A stretch of 64,000 nt of DNA, from contig NVXU02000016.1 of NCBI GenBank assembly GCA_002734065.2, positions 1 through 64,000 of the forward strand. The letters run 5' to 3'. Both the position numbers and the translations under genes were made by a program. Under the pieces are notes generated by a model. It was not told where the DNA came from. It saw nothing but the letters and a program-made list of their open reading frames with translations, and did not search any database. Source of the DNA: Fluviicola sp. (GTDB taxonomy: Bacteria > Bacteroidota > Bacteroidia > Flavobacteriales_D > Crocinitomicaceae). The first letter of the stretch is position 1, and each line of letters begins with the position of its first letter. Below are positions 1 through 7,531 of this stretch, in pieces.

Positions 1-10
1 TAACGGGAGT

Positions 11-1678
11 CTGCGCACAAACCCTCATTTTCCTTAAAAGTATCTTTTATTTTTCATTTACACCATCTCTAAGGGCATAATTTTTCACCTACCGCCTCTA
101 ACTTTTATTTCCTTTTGAGCGAAAAAAGTGGCTAAAACAGCTTGATTTAGTCCAAATATCTTGAAAAAATCAAAAGCAAGCTCTCTTAGCTTGTTTTTCA
201 ACTCATCTACTGAAAAAATGGACATAAGTCTTCTAAGATTGTAAACAGTCATCATCAAATTCACCTCAGAGAGAACATTTTCTTTTCCTTTCATTAGCGT
301 AAAAGTAAATCCCCACTGCCTTTTTAGAGTACCAAATTGATGTTCAGTTATTTGTTGCCTCAAACGATAATAATCGGGATTCTCTTCTACACGTTTTTGG
401 TTTTCTTCCAATGCTTCTTGATAAATAGAACGCTCTATGAAACGACCATTCTTGTTTTTTGTGCATTGCTCTGAAAGCGTACATGTTTTACATGCCTGTC
501 TGTTTTTGTAGTGCTTAACTTTGTGTTTTCCTTTATTGTAAACGGCTCCATTGGTTGCTAGAATTTCATTTGCAGGACAGGTGTAATCATCTTTTTCTTT
601 GTTGTATTTAAAGATTTGCATGTCAAAAAGACCATTATGTTGTGAAGAATGATCTTTTGGAGAAGAGTAGGTTGTAATGCCATTTTTTGAGCAAATATCA
701 ATGTGTTTTCCTGTGGTATAACCTTTATCAGTGATGACATTCATTGTCTCTAAACCCAACAACTTTTTTGCATCCAGAGCCATTGGAGAAAGTGCATGCG
801 TATCGTTTACTGTTCCTGTATCATTGTTGATGAAAAGATTATGTTTTCCATCGCAACCTGCTTGCACGCAGTAACCAACATTGACAACATTTCGATGCAG
901 AATTACGCTTCTTGCATCAGGATCATTGAGGGATACTTGAGATTGTCCAGTATCTTTGAGTTCTTTTTCTATACTTTGATATTTCTGCTTTTTTGTGTTC
1001 TGGTATTCGATTTTGGTATTTATTTTTTCGAGCTCATCAATATCATCCTCTTGTTCTAATTGCTGTTGGTAGCCATTGATTTTATTGTCGATGTAGTCAA
1101 TGTGTCGATCAATTTTCTTTTGGTTAAAGTTATTTTTTAAAGAATTTTGTGCTCTTATTTTAAACGAATCTATGGCGATGGTTTCTCCATCTATAAGGTC
1201 CATATCTTTTAGAAGAACTACAAAGTAGCGAAATGCTTGTTTAAAAGCTTTGGCATTATCTTTTCTAAAATAGGCAATCTTTCTAGCCGAAGGACTTAAT
1301 CCTTTTAAAAGCCATATAACTTCGATATTTACCTGAGTAGCATGGGCAAGTTTACGAGAAGAACGCAGCTGACTTTTATACCCATAAAGATAAAGCTTCA
1401 ACATGTCTGATGGGTGAAATGGAGGGCGGCCTTCACTTGCAGGGACGTCTTTGAAACCTAAATCTTTTAAAGGAAGAATCTCGACAAATAAATCGACAAT
1501 TCTAGCCCAAGAATCTTGTTTAACCATTGTGTCAAATGATAATATTTGAAGTTGATCTCTGTTAAATCCTTGAATGAAATCCATGTTTTTTTAGTTTGAA
1601 TTTATTCCTTCAAGATACGAAAAATAAAAGGGAAACTAAAAGATAGTTATCAAAAAATGAATGTTAGTTTTTGCGCAG
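11..1678 (-). mobile_element. IS1182-family insertion sequence, apparently complete
   Basis: One transposase gene lies between imperfect terminal inverted repeats. The left end reads CTGCGCACAAAC from position 11 and the right end, read inward from 1678, gives CTGCGCAAAAAC, a match at 11 of 12 positions; similarity fades further in. The assignment rests on the transposase family. I do not see an obvious target-site duplication: the flanks are taacgggagt on the left and cctgacggtt on the right. The element sits against an attC-like repeat, so it may have inserted into it. Exact ends are inferred from the repeats. Confidence 0.75.
85..1584 (-). CDS. IS1182 family transposase
   Basis: This 499-residue DDE transposase moves the surrounding insertion sequence. 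The N-terminal part has the PPFHPSDMLKLYLYGY stretch (about residues 53-68) typical of the DUF772 transposase N-terminus. A charged, probably coiled-coil region covers about residues 160-215. Candidate catalytic acidic residues are D in AIDSFKIRAQ (about 138), D in VITDKGYTTG (about 287) and E in ITEHQFGTLK near residue 415. A Cys cluster (CKTC...C) lies at about 365-375. The frame is intact and full length for the family, so the element could be active. The ATG start has a short leader to the right inverted repeat. Family-level call is firm; activity is not shown. Confidence 0.9.
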   Translation of the reverse strand: MDFIQGFNRDQLQILSFDTMVKQDSWARIVDLFVEILPLKDLGFKDVPASEGRPPFHPSDMLKLYLYGYKSQLRSSRKLAHATQVNIEVIWLLKGLSPSARKIAYFRKDNAKAFKQAFRYFVVLLKDMDLIDGETIAIDSFKIRAQNSLKNNFNQKKIDRHIDYIDNKINGYQQQLEQEDDIDELEKINTKIEYQNTKKQKYQSIEKELKDTGQSQVSLNDPDARSVILHRNVVNVGYCVQAGCDGKHNLFINNDTGTVNDTHALSPMALDAKKLLGLETMNVITDKGYTTGKHIDICSKNGITTYSSPKDHSSQHNGLFDMQIFKYNKEKDDYTCPANEILATNGAVYNKGKHKVKHYKNRQACKTCTLSEQCTKNKNGRFIERSIYQEALEENQKRVEENPDYYRLRQQITEHQFGTLKRQWGFTFTLMKGKENVLSEVNLMMTVYNLRRLMSIFSVDELKNKLRELAFDFFKIFGLNQAVLATFFAQKEIKVRGGR

Positions 1679-1690
1679 CCTGACGGTTTG

Positions 1691-1811
1691 AATATGGTGC
1701 GTTTGGCATTTCAACGCTCCAATTTCTCAATTTACTTCTATGCTTGTTTATTGCTATTACCTTCATTTTTAGTACTACCTGCCAAATGCACTATATTTTT
1801 TGTTAGTAGCC
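1691..1811 (-). repeat. attC-like imperfect stem-loop at the 3' end of the ABC gene pair
   Basis: Two arms, 1691-1708 and 1780-1797, are inverted copies matching at 16 of 18 positions (AATATrGTGCrTTTGGCA on one strand). They enclose about 71 bases. Just outside the right arm is GTTAGTAGCC (1802-1811), and its exact reverse complement GGCTACTAAC occurs at 2774-2783 just upstream of the gene pair. A cassette bounded by matching core sites with a long imperfect stem at the gene's 3' end is the layout of integron gene cassettes. No integrase gene is visible and the core does not fully match the classical consensus, so this is a tentative reading. Confidence 0.4.
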
Positions 1812-2467
1812 GTAATTCTTGCATATCCAAGTTTTTCAATCTCACCTATGTCCTTTACTAAAATTGTTGTACCATCATTGATAACATAAATCTCATCGCA
1901 AATATCAATTATGTGTTCAAACATATGGTCGGTAATTATTATTCCTTTTCTTTCTTTTTCGCTAACAATAATTTCCTTAATTGTATCAATATGTTTTGGC
2001 ATTACTTGTGAAAATGGTTCATCCAACATACAAAATTTTGTGTCAGAAACAAGAATTGCATATATCTCGATTATTCTTTGCTCTCCACCTGATAATAGTT
2101 TAATTTTTGTTTTGTAATATTTTTCAAATTCAGGAAAATAAATTAAAAAACTATTAAAATCAATTCTATAATCTTTAAATATTCGCTCAATAGTCAAGGG
2201 TTTCGGAATAAAATTAAATTGTGGCAAATAAGTCAGTGTTTCTTTTGAGAAGTATTTCTTTGAATTGTATTTATTATTCAGTCTTACAGATTTTTCAGTA
2301 GGAATTAGTTTTCCGTATATGATATTCATCAAACAAGATTTTCCACTTCCATTTCGACCAAGTAATCCTGTGATATTACCTGTTTCAGTTTTTAAGTACA
2401 CATCTTGTAGAATTCTTTTACTACCAAATTCTAAAATAACGCTATCAATCTCAAGTATATTTTTCAT
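1775..2467 (-). CDS. ABC transporter ATP-binding protein
   Basis: This 230-residue cytoplasmic ATPase should energise a transporter with the neighbouring membrane protein. It shows Walker A GRNGSGKS (37-44), the signature LSGGEQ (125-130), Walker B FCMLDE (145-150) and the switch histidine in ITDHMFEH (about 181). The overall form resembles LptB/LivG-type ATPases. Its start overlaps the end of the upstream gene by ATGA, so the two are translationally coupled. The last 12 codons or so (from about residue 219) lie inside the flanking repeat, so the C-terminus may be an accident of insertion. The gene is very AT-rich compared with neighbours. The substrate is unknown. Confidence 0.85.
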   Translation of the reverse strand: MKNILEIDSVILEFGSKRILQDVYLKTETGNITGLLGRNGSGKSCLMNIIYGKLIPTEKSVRLNNKYNSKKYFSKETLTYLPQFNFIPKPLTIERIFKDYRIDFNSFLIYFPEFEKYYKTKIKLLSGGEQRIIEIYAILVSDTKFCMLDEPFSQVMPKHIDTIKEIIVSEKERKGIIITDHMFEHIIDICDEIYVINDGTTILVKDIGEIEKLGYARITATNKKYSAFGR

Positions 2468-2763
2468 TTGATTTGTAGCATTGCGGTTAATGAAATTACA
2501 AATAATGAAACATCAATTAATATTGTTGAAAACCATAAAAACAATTTTGATAGTCCTAAACTTTGGTAATAATAAAATTCGTTCTTTTTGTAAGAATTTA
2601 TATAGTAAACGATTATTCCTAATGTAATAAGTTTAAACCAAAAAAGAACAGAAATTATATTAATTCCGCCCATATAAATCAATTGCATACAACTAATAGT
2701 TATGATACTACTTGCTATCAAATATGATTTATAAAAAGTTCCTATTAATCTTAATGTTCTCAT
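2464..2763 (-). CDS. small multi-pass membrane protein, partner of the ABC ATPase
   Basis: The product has 99 residues and is nearly all hydrophobic, with about three transmembrane segments (roughly 10-30, 35-55 and 70-95) separated by short charged loops such as NSYKKNEFYYYQ. I do not recognise a family. It is too short for a normal ABC permease, but it overlaps the ATPase gene by four bases, so it is probably part of the same small transport or envelope module. The ATG at 2763 lies 26 bases from a 24-bp palindrome that could control it. Coding status is supported by the coupling and the composition; function is inference. Confidence 0.65.
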   Translation of the reverse strand: MRTLRLIGTFYKSYLIASSIITISCMQLIYMGGINIISVLFWFKLITLGIIVYYINSYKKNEFYYYQSLGLSKLFLWFSTILIDVSLFVISLTAMLQIK

Positions 2764-2788
2764 TTTTTCTTATGGCTACTAACAACCA

Positions 2789-2812
2789 GATATGTGTACC
2801 GGTACACATATC
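2789..2812. promoter_or_regulatory. 24-bp perfect palindrome upstream of the ABC gene pair
   Basis: GATATGTGTACC is followed at once by its exact reverse complement, with no spacer. It lies 26 bases before the start codon at 2763 and 35 bases after the TonB receptor stop. There is no T-run beside it, so it does not look like a terminator. A dimeric repressor site, or the folded arm of a recombination site, would both fit. Confidence 0.45.
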
Positions 2813-2846
2813 CAACATATATTTTTCTTAAAAATACACTTTTTCA

Positions 2847-5240
2847 TCAATTCTTATCCAAATTAAACGTGTATTGCAACATAATCGTTCTTGGTTGCTC
2901 AATTTTTAACGGGCGAAGCGAATAAATTCTATTCGTAAGGTTCGCACTTATTAAGGCAATTTTGTGAATTTTTGAAATGTTCCATGAAATTCTTGCGTCA
3001 AAAATCCAATTACCGAAACGATGCGCTGCATAATAATCCATGTAGCGAATATCTTGCACAAAAGGACCTGTGGTGCTGTTTTCAAATTCTTCGATGACCC
3101 CATCCATGTTGGTGATTTTACTGAAATATTTTGCGCTAAAACCAATGCTGAACTTCTTGTAGAAAGTCAATTCAATGTCACCTTTCACATTGTGTAAGAA
3201 GCGATATTTTAGAATGCCATCCGTAGAATCTAAAGAAGTTGTATTATAACTGTATTCACGACCAATTTCGTCCGTTGCATAGACCAAATCGGGATTCAAG
3301 GTCGTTGGGAGGATGTAATTATACCCTGTTACGAAGGTCATGTCGATTTTCTTGCCCAATTTAGCCTTTCCGGAGAATGATGCATCAATTCCAAGCACTC
3401 TCGATGCTCCAGTATTGACAAAACGAAAGCCAAAAATAGAAGTTGGATCAACCGCAGGGTCTCCCCAAAAACCGAAGAGGTATTCTATGGTGTTTTCATA
3501 TTCTTGCCAGAATGCAGCCACATCGATATAGGCATATAATTTTCCAAATTTAAGTCCTTGCTTAATTCCGACCTCAGCATTCCAACTAGATTCTGGGAGC
3601 AATGTCGGGTTGGGGAAAACACCGAAATTACCAACTCCCGTTTTGATAAAACGCTCGGTAATTGTTGGAAAACGATAACCTTGACCATAAGATGCGCGCA
3701 AATAGGTCTCTTGATAGATTTTAATGCTTGCTCCTGCCCTAAAAATGGGTTTTAGAGCAGTAATTGAATCGTTTAATGCAAAATATTCTAATCGACCACC
3801 GGCAGAAAGATTCAAGGTGTTCTTAATCTTTTTTTCCAGTTGTGTGTAGGCAGAAACGTTGAGTATGATGTTCGTTGGACTACCAGAACCGACATACAAT
3901 TGCGCATAAGAATTGGTGTGTGTCGCCGTCATTCCTCCAACAAAATCAAGGTTGGATAAATTCTTAAACGTCTTGCGGTAGTTGTAATTCCCGTAATAGG
4001 TTATCGCCTCGTTGGACTGCCCTGCTGTCATGTCATTATTGGCATACAACATTCTCATTCTAAAGCTATGCTTACCATCTGTCTGGGTAAAGAAATTAAG
4101 GTAAGGGTCAATGTTGAAAATTGTTTGCTTGCGCAGGAAAACCGCTCCAGGATAGGCGCGGAACAAACCCGTTGTGTCGTCGAGCCATGCAAAAGTAAGG
4201 TTGGATTCCGAGTACATAAAGTTCCCATTGATTCCGTAATTCAGTCCTTTGTATTTCTTAGAACGGTACCTTGTATTAAAATTAATCCTCGCTCTTGTTG
4301 ATGCCATTTGCGCCTCCGAGAAGTTAGAAATCGTGTCTTCAAACACAAATTCTCCCGTAACTGGCGGTCCAATATAGCCGTGATCATAATTAACGTTTCC
4401 TCCAATGACTAAATCGAAGTTTTTAATCATTCGAGAATGCAAAAAGTTAACGCCAGTGATTAAAGGAGCATTGTTCCACCATGTTGCACTGTCAACGGAA
4501 GAATAAAAACCGCCATAAACATTGATTTTCGTTTTCGGTTTCGCTTTTGGGTAGGCCGTTCTTATGTGAATCGAACCCGACAAAGCTGAACTTCCAGAAA
4601 GAACAGACGCTGCACCTTTTACCACCTCAATTTGGTGAATATTTTCTACCGGAATAAAACTCCATTCTGGACGACCTGCATCTCCAGAAAGCATAGGCAT
4701 ATCATCAACGATGACGGCAACTTTAGAGCCTACCCCAAAGGTAAAACCAGATCCTCCTCTAATTTGAGGTTCTCCGTCGAGGATATTCAATCCTGGAGTT
4801 TGATCCAGTATCGTTTCAATGCTTCGTGTGTTTTTATTCTCAATAATTTCAGGACGGATAATTTCCATGGAGACTGTTTGGTCTTCCAAAGGTTTATCAA
4901 ACTTACCCACTCTCACTTCTACTCCTTCAATCTCTTGTACGATTGCTTTTAGCACAATATCGTGGGACAATGTTCTATTTTCGATAATTGTAATCGAAAA
5001 AGTATCGGTTTTCATGGAGGTATATCGGCAGAATATTCTTCTTTCTCCGACAGGCAATTCTAGGATGTAATTTCCGTCAATATCAGTCACTGCTCCAATA
5101 GTCACATCTTTTCTATAGATTACAGATGCACCTGGGATGCCTTCTCCGCTTTCATCAACGACTTTTCCAGTCACTTTCCCCGTCTGAGAAAAAGAAGTCA
5201 ATGCACTCAATAAAAATACTATGTGTAAAATTAGTTTCAT
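2847..5240 (-). CDS. TonB-dependent outer membrane receptor with carboxypeptidase-like N-terminal domain
   Basis: This 797-residue protein is an outer membrane importer. It has a signal peptide (about 1-19, ending ALTSFSQ), a carboxypeptidase-D regulatory-like beta-sandwich (about 20-105, with GKVVDESGEGIPGASV), a plug domain (about 115-235, with QIRGGSGFTFGVG and VEVVKGAASVLSGSSALSG-like sequence), then a 22-strand-type barrel to the C-terminus. It lacks a TonB-box-preceding sigma-interaction domain, so it is not a FecA-type signalling receptor. The ligand cannot be read from sequence. It follows the gene at 5301-6272 in the same direction, but a terminator and a -7 box lie between them, so it can be transcribed alone. 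Confidence 0.9.
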   Translation of the reverse strand: MKLILHIVFLLSALTSFSQTGKVTGKVVDESGEGIPGASVIYRKDVTIGAVTDIDGNYILELPVGERRIFCRYTSMKTDTFSITIIENRTLSHDIVLKAIVQEIEGVEVRVGKFDKPLEDQTVSMEIIRPEIIENKNTRSIETILDQTPGLNILDGEPQIRGGSGFTFGVGSKVAVIVDDMPMLSGDAGRPEWSFIPVENIHQIEVVKGAASVLSGSSALSGSIHIRTAYPKAKPKTKINVYGGFYSSVDSATWWNNAPLITGVNFLHSRMIKNFDLVIGGNVNYDHGYIGPPVTGEFVFEDTISNFSEAQMASTRARINFNTRYRSKKYKGLNYGINGNFMYSESNLTFAWLDDTTGLFRAYPGAVFLRKQTIFNIDPYLNFFTQTDGKHSFRMRMLYANNDMTAGQSNEAITYYGNYNYRKTFKNLSNLDFVGGMTATHTNSYAQLYVGSGSPTNIILNVSAYTQLEKKIKNTLNLSAGGRLEYFALNDSITALKPIFRAGASIKIYQETYLRASYGQGYRFPTITERFIKTGVGNFGVFPNPTLLPESSWNAEVGIKQGLKFGKLYAYIDVAAFWQEYENTIEYLFGFWGDPAVDPTSIFGFRFVNTGASRVLGIDASFSGKAKLGKKIDMTFVTGYNYILPTTLNPDLVYATDEIGREYSYNTTSLDSTDGILKYRFLHNVKGDIELTFYKKFSIGFSAKYFSKITNMDGVIEEFENSTTGPFVQDIRYMDYYAAHRFGNWIFDARISWNISKIHKIALISANLTNRIYSLRPLKIEQPRTIMLQYTFNLDKN

Positions 5241-5282
5241 AAAAAATAGGCTGTTTCAATGGTTTGAAACAGCCCAAAAATA
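5241..5282 (-). terminator. terminator hairpin overlapping a promoter, directly before the TonB receptor start
   Basis: GGCTGTTTCA and TGAAACAGCC (5249-5274) form a perfect 10-bp stem with a 6-base loop, followed on the minus strand by TATTTTTT and then at once by the ATG at 5240. A -7 box, TATTTTTG on the minus strand (5275-5282), adjoins the other side. RNA from the upstream gene would carry the whole hairpin and stop; RNA started at this box would begin inside the first arm and lack the full stem. Confidence 0.65.
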
Positions 5283-5300
5283 ATTTAATAAATTGAAATA

Positions 5301-6272
5301 CTACTGCTTCATTATTTTGAAGTTGTATTTTTTATTGTCTGCTGTAAGAATCACAATGTACATGCCTGCATTCTTCTCAAATGAGAATTCCTTTGCTATG
5401 GCACCCGATTGAACAACCTTTCCTTGCATGTCATAAACCTCATATTCTCCTGTTATCGCCTCTTTAGAGTGAATTCGGACAACATTTTTGTCGTTATCCA
5501 TAGAAACAGTTGCAAATTCTTTTGTTGTTTCATCAATGCTAGCAGAATTGTAAATTAACTCTACATCATCAATCAACAATTCGTCACCGTCAGCACCACC
5601 ACCAGCAATTTCATTGGTTGTGAAAGTAACTAAGATGTTCGTATTCACAGTTGCAGGTCCAGAATAATTGTAAGGAACTGCAATTCTCGTCCAAGCGCCA
5701 CCTGTTGATGGGAAGTTAATCACCGCCGTAGCAACAACATAACTTGCAGAAGCGGCATCTTCTGGATCTCTGTAATCATTTGCATCGTGAAGTGTTGATT
5801 TCATTCTTGCGTTATCATTTCCATTAATTGGTGTAAATTTCGCCCAAAAAACGATTGAATCTGGTGTATCTGTCATCACTTCAGAGAAATTTGGATCAGC
5901 CGTGATAGAATAATTGTAATTCGCAGGATCAGTTGGAGTCGTACTTCCCATTTCAATTTTACCCAATGTAACGTTACCATTTGCGATGATACCTAAAGCA
6001 CTTCTTGACCATATTCGGCAACTTGTTGTACCTGCAGAACCAGTCCGAGCATCTGTAGAAGATGCTATTTGATTCGCTGCTGCCCAAGCCCATGTGCCAC
6101 CAGCAGATAAAAAACTGTTCCAATTAACAGGTTCTTGGTCAGATGCAACGGTTTCCCATTGTTCCATGTCACCGTTTCCTATTTGCATTTGAGCAAATGA
6201 GATGCTAGATAACGCACTAATTGCTGTAATAAGTAATATTCTACTTGTATTGAGCTTTGTCGAAATATTCAT
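5301..6272 (-). CDS. secreted PCMD-type protein with T9SS C-terminal sorting domain
   Basis: This 323-residue protein is exported and probably anchored on the cell surface. It has a signal peptide (about 1-28, ending SSISFAQ), a jelly-roll-like region opening with IGNGDMEQWE, typical of PCMD (putative carbohydrate metabolism) domains, and a C-terminal T9SS type A sorting domain of about 75 residues ending NKKYNFKIMKQ. The open frame extends upstream, but the -7 box at 6296-6303 lies inside that extension, so the ATG at 6272, followed by the signal peptide, is chosen. It is followed by its own terminator. The binding target is unknown. Confidence 0.85.
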   Translation of the reverse strand: MNISTKLNTSRILLITAISALSSISFAQMQIGNGDMEQWETVASDQEPVNWNSFLSAGGTWAWAAANQIASSTDARTGSAGTTSCRIWSRSALGIIANGNVTLGKIEMGSTTPTDPANYNYSITADPNFSEVMTDTPDSIVFWAKFTPINGNDNARMKSTLHDANDYRDPEDAASASYVVATAVINFPSTGGAWTRIAVPYNYSGPATVNTNILVTFTTNEIAGGGADGDELLIDDVELIYNSASIDETTKEFATVSMDNDKNVVRIHSKEAITGEYEVYDMQGKVVQSGAIAKEFSFEKNAGMYIVILTADNKKYNFKIMKQ

Positions 6273-6295
6273 CGTAGTTTCTTTAATGTTTGATA

Positions 6296-6303
6296 CAAAT
6301 ATA
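6296..6303 (-). promoter_or_regulatory. -7 box TATATTTG for the PCMD protein gene
   Basis: TATATTTG on the minus strand is an exact match to the Bacteroidota -7 consensus TAnnTTTG. It ends 23 bases before the ATG at 6272. It decides the start of that gene, because any upstream start would lie before the transcription start. Confidence 0.7.
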
Positions 6304-6436
6304 AAGAAAAGTTTCCTCATTCATATCCTTATTTTGATAATTGGTAGCCCTTATTTGTTCATTTAGACCCAATTCTATCCAACGTCCAACCGAATCTATA
6401 CGTTTTAATAGTAGAAGAACATTAAAGTTAAAAGTC

Positions 6437-6799
6437 ATGTTGAACTTTCAAGAAATAAACAGATTAAATGAAGCGAACCTAGTTTTGCGTCATTTTGTTG
6501 ATTTGAGTGCTAAGTTGTTGCCTTTCTTAGATGAATTAATTCGTAAGAATGAACTTTCTGACATAGAAGAATTGAGCAAATCTAAAATAATGTCCGTTTT
6601 TGAAAGCTATCAATTTGATACAAAAACAAGTGAAATGCTTATCAACTCGAATATTCTGGAGTTAATTAAGAAAACGTACACAAAAATTGCTCAAACGAAT
6701 CAGCGAAGCGATAGAAGACATCACATAAGAACATTACGACAGTTTCTATTCGAACATCAACGATTAGTTGATTCATGGAATTACGTCGATTCTAATTAA
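6437..6799 (+). CDS. hypothetical protein, all-helical
   Basis: I do not recognise this 120-residue protein. It is rich in Leu, Glu, Lys and Arg and looks all-helical, with no signal peptide or membrane segment, so it should be cytoplasmic. The central part (ELIRKNELSDIEELSKSKIM) may form a helical hairpin, and the C-terminal third is basic (NQRSDRRHHIRTLRQFLFEH), which could bind nucleic acid. The frame is open from 6341, but the ATG at 6437 follows an A-rich leader typical here and gives a well-formed N-terminus. It is a stand-alone gene between a divergent neighbour and queE. Confidence 0.6.
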   Translation: MLNFQEINRLNEANLVLRHFVDLSAKLLPFLDELIRKNELSDIEELSKSKIMSVFESYQFDTKTSEMLINSNILELIKKTYTKIAQTNQRSDRRHHIRTLRQFLFEHQRLVDSWNYVDSN

Positions 6800-6892
6800 A
6801 TTTTTAACTACTCTACGTTAAAACTAGAAGGCACTCATTGAAAGATGGGTGTTTTTTTTGTTCTCAGAAATCAACATTCATCGGAATTCTGT

Positions 6893-6900
6893 TATTTTTG
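6893..6900 (+). promoter_or_regulatory. -7 box TATTTTTG for queE
   Basis: TATTTTTG matches TAnnTTTG and ends only five bases before the queE ATG at 6906. The transcription start must therefore fall at or next to the start codon, so the queE message is probably leaderless. Confidence 0.6.
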
Positions 6901-6905
6901 TCATC

Positions 6906-7529
6906 ATGTCGTCCAATAACCATAAATCATTAGACCAACTTCCAATAATGGAACACTTCTACACTATACAAGGTGAAGGTTATCATACAGGTCGTGCGGC
7001 ATATTTTATCAGAATTGCAGGTTGTGATGTTGGTTGCGTTTGGTGCGATGTGAAAGAAAGTTGGGATGCAAATGCACACGAAATGATGTCCATTGATTTT
7101 CTTGTTGAAGTTGTCACGAATGCAAACAGTGATTTTTGCGTAATCACAGGTGGAGAACCTTGTATGTATGACTTAGAAGAGTTAACAAGTAAGTTGAAAA
7201 ATGCAAATATAGAGCTCGCCATCGAAACTTCTGGTTGCTACGAACTGAAAGGCAACATTGATTGGTATTGTTTTTCTCCTAAGAAATTCAAAAAACCTGT
7301 TAATCAGGCCTATTCTTTGGCAAATGAACTAAAAGTAATCATCAGTCATCCTTCTGATTTTGAATTTGCAGAGGAGCATGCAAAAAAGCTTAATTCTGAC
7401 TGCAAACTCTATCTTCAAGTAGAATGGTCAAAAAAGGAACGCTTTTTGCCTTTAGTGATTGATTATGTTAAAAAGAATCCGCAATGGAAAATTTCCACGC
7501 AGACACATAAAATAATGAATATACCATAG
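6906..7529 (+). CDS. queE: 7-carboxy-7-deazaguanine synthase
   Basis: QueE is a radical SAM enzyme that converts 6-carboxy-tetrahydropterin to 7-carboxy-7-deazaguanine in the route to queuosine and other 7-deazaguanine bases. The N-terminus has HFYTIQGEGYHTGRAAYFIR, in which QGEG and the following Arg bind substrate, and the iron-sulfur motif C-x3-C-x2-C in GCDVGCVWCDV. VITGGEPCMY is the GGE motif that contacts SAM. At 207 residues it has normal length. The ATG at 6906 is chosen because a -7 box lies just before it. The next gene follows after two bases, so they are probably co-transcribed. Confidence 0.93.
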   Translation: MSSNNHKSLDQLPIMEHFYTIQGEGYHTGRAAYFIRIAGCDVGCVWCDVKESWDANAHEMMSIDFLVEVVTNANSDFCVITGGEPCMYDLEELTSKLKNANIELAIETSGCYELKGNIDWYCFSPKKFKKPVNQAYSLANELKVIISHPSDFEFAEEHAKKLNSDCKLYLQVEWSKKERFLPLVIDYVKKNPQWKISTQTHKIMNIP

Positions 7530-7531
7530 AT

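Noticed and set aside
796-1059. Open frames on the other strand of the transposase
   Set aside because: They are antisense to a strong coding frame, have no promoter and show only hydrophobic run-out typical of shadow frames.
2822-2836. AT-only hairpin ATTTTTCTTAAAAAT as a terminator of the TonB receptor gene
   Set aside because: The stem is all A-T and has no clear T-run, so it is too weak to call.
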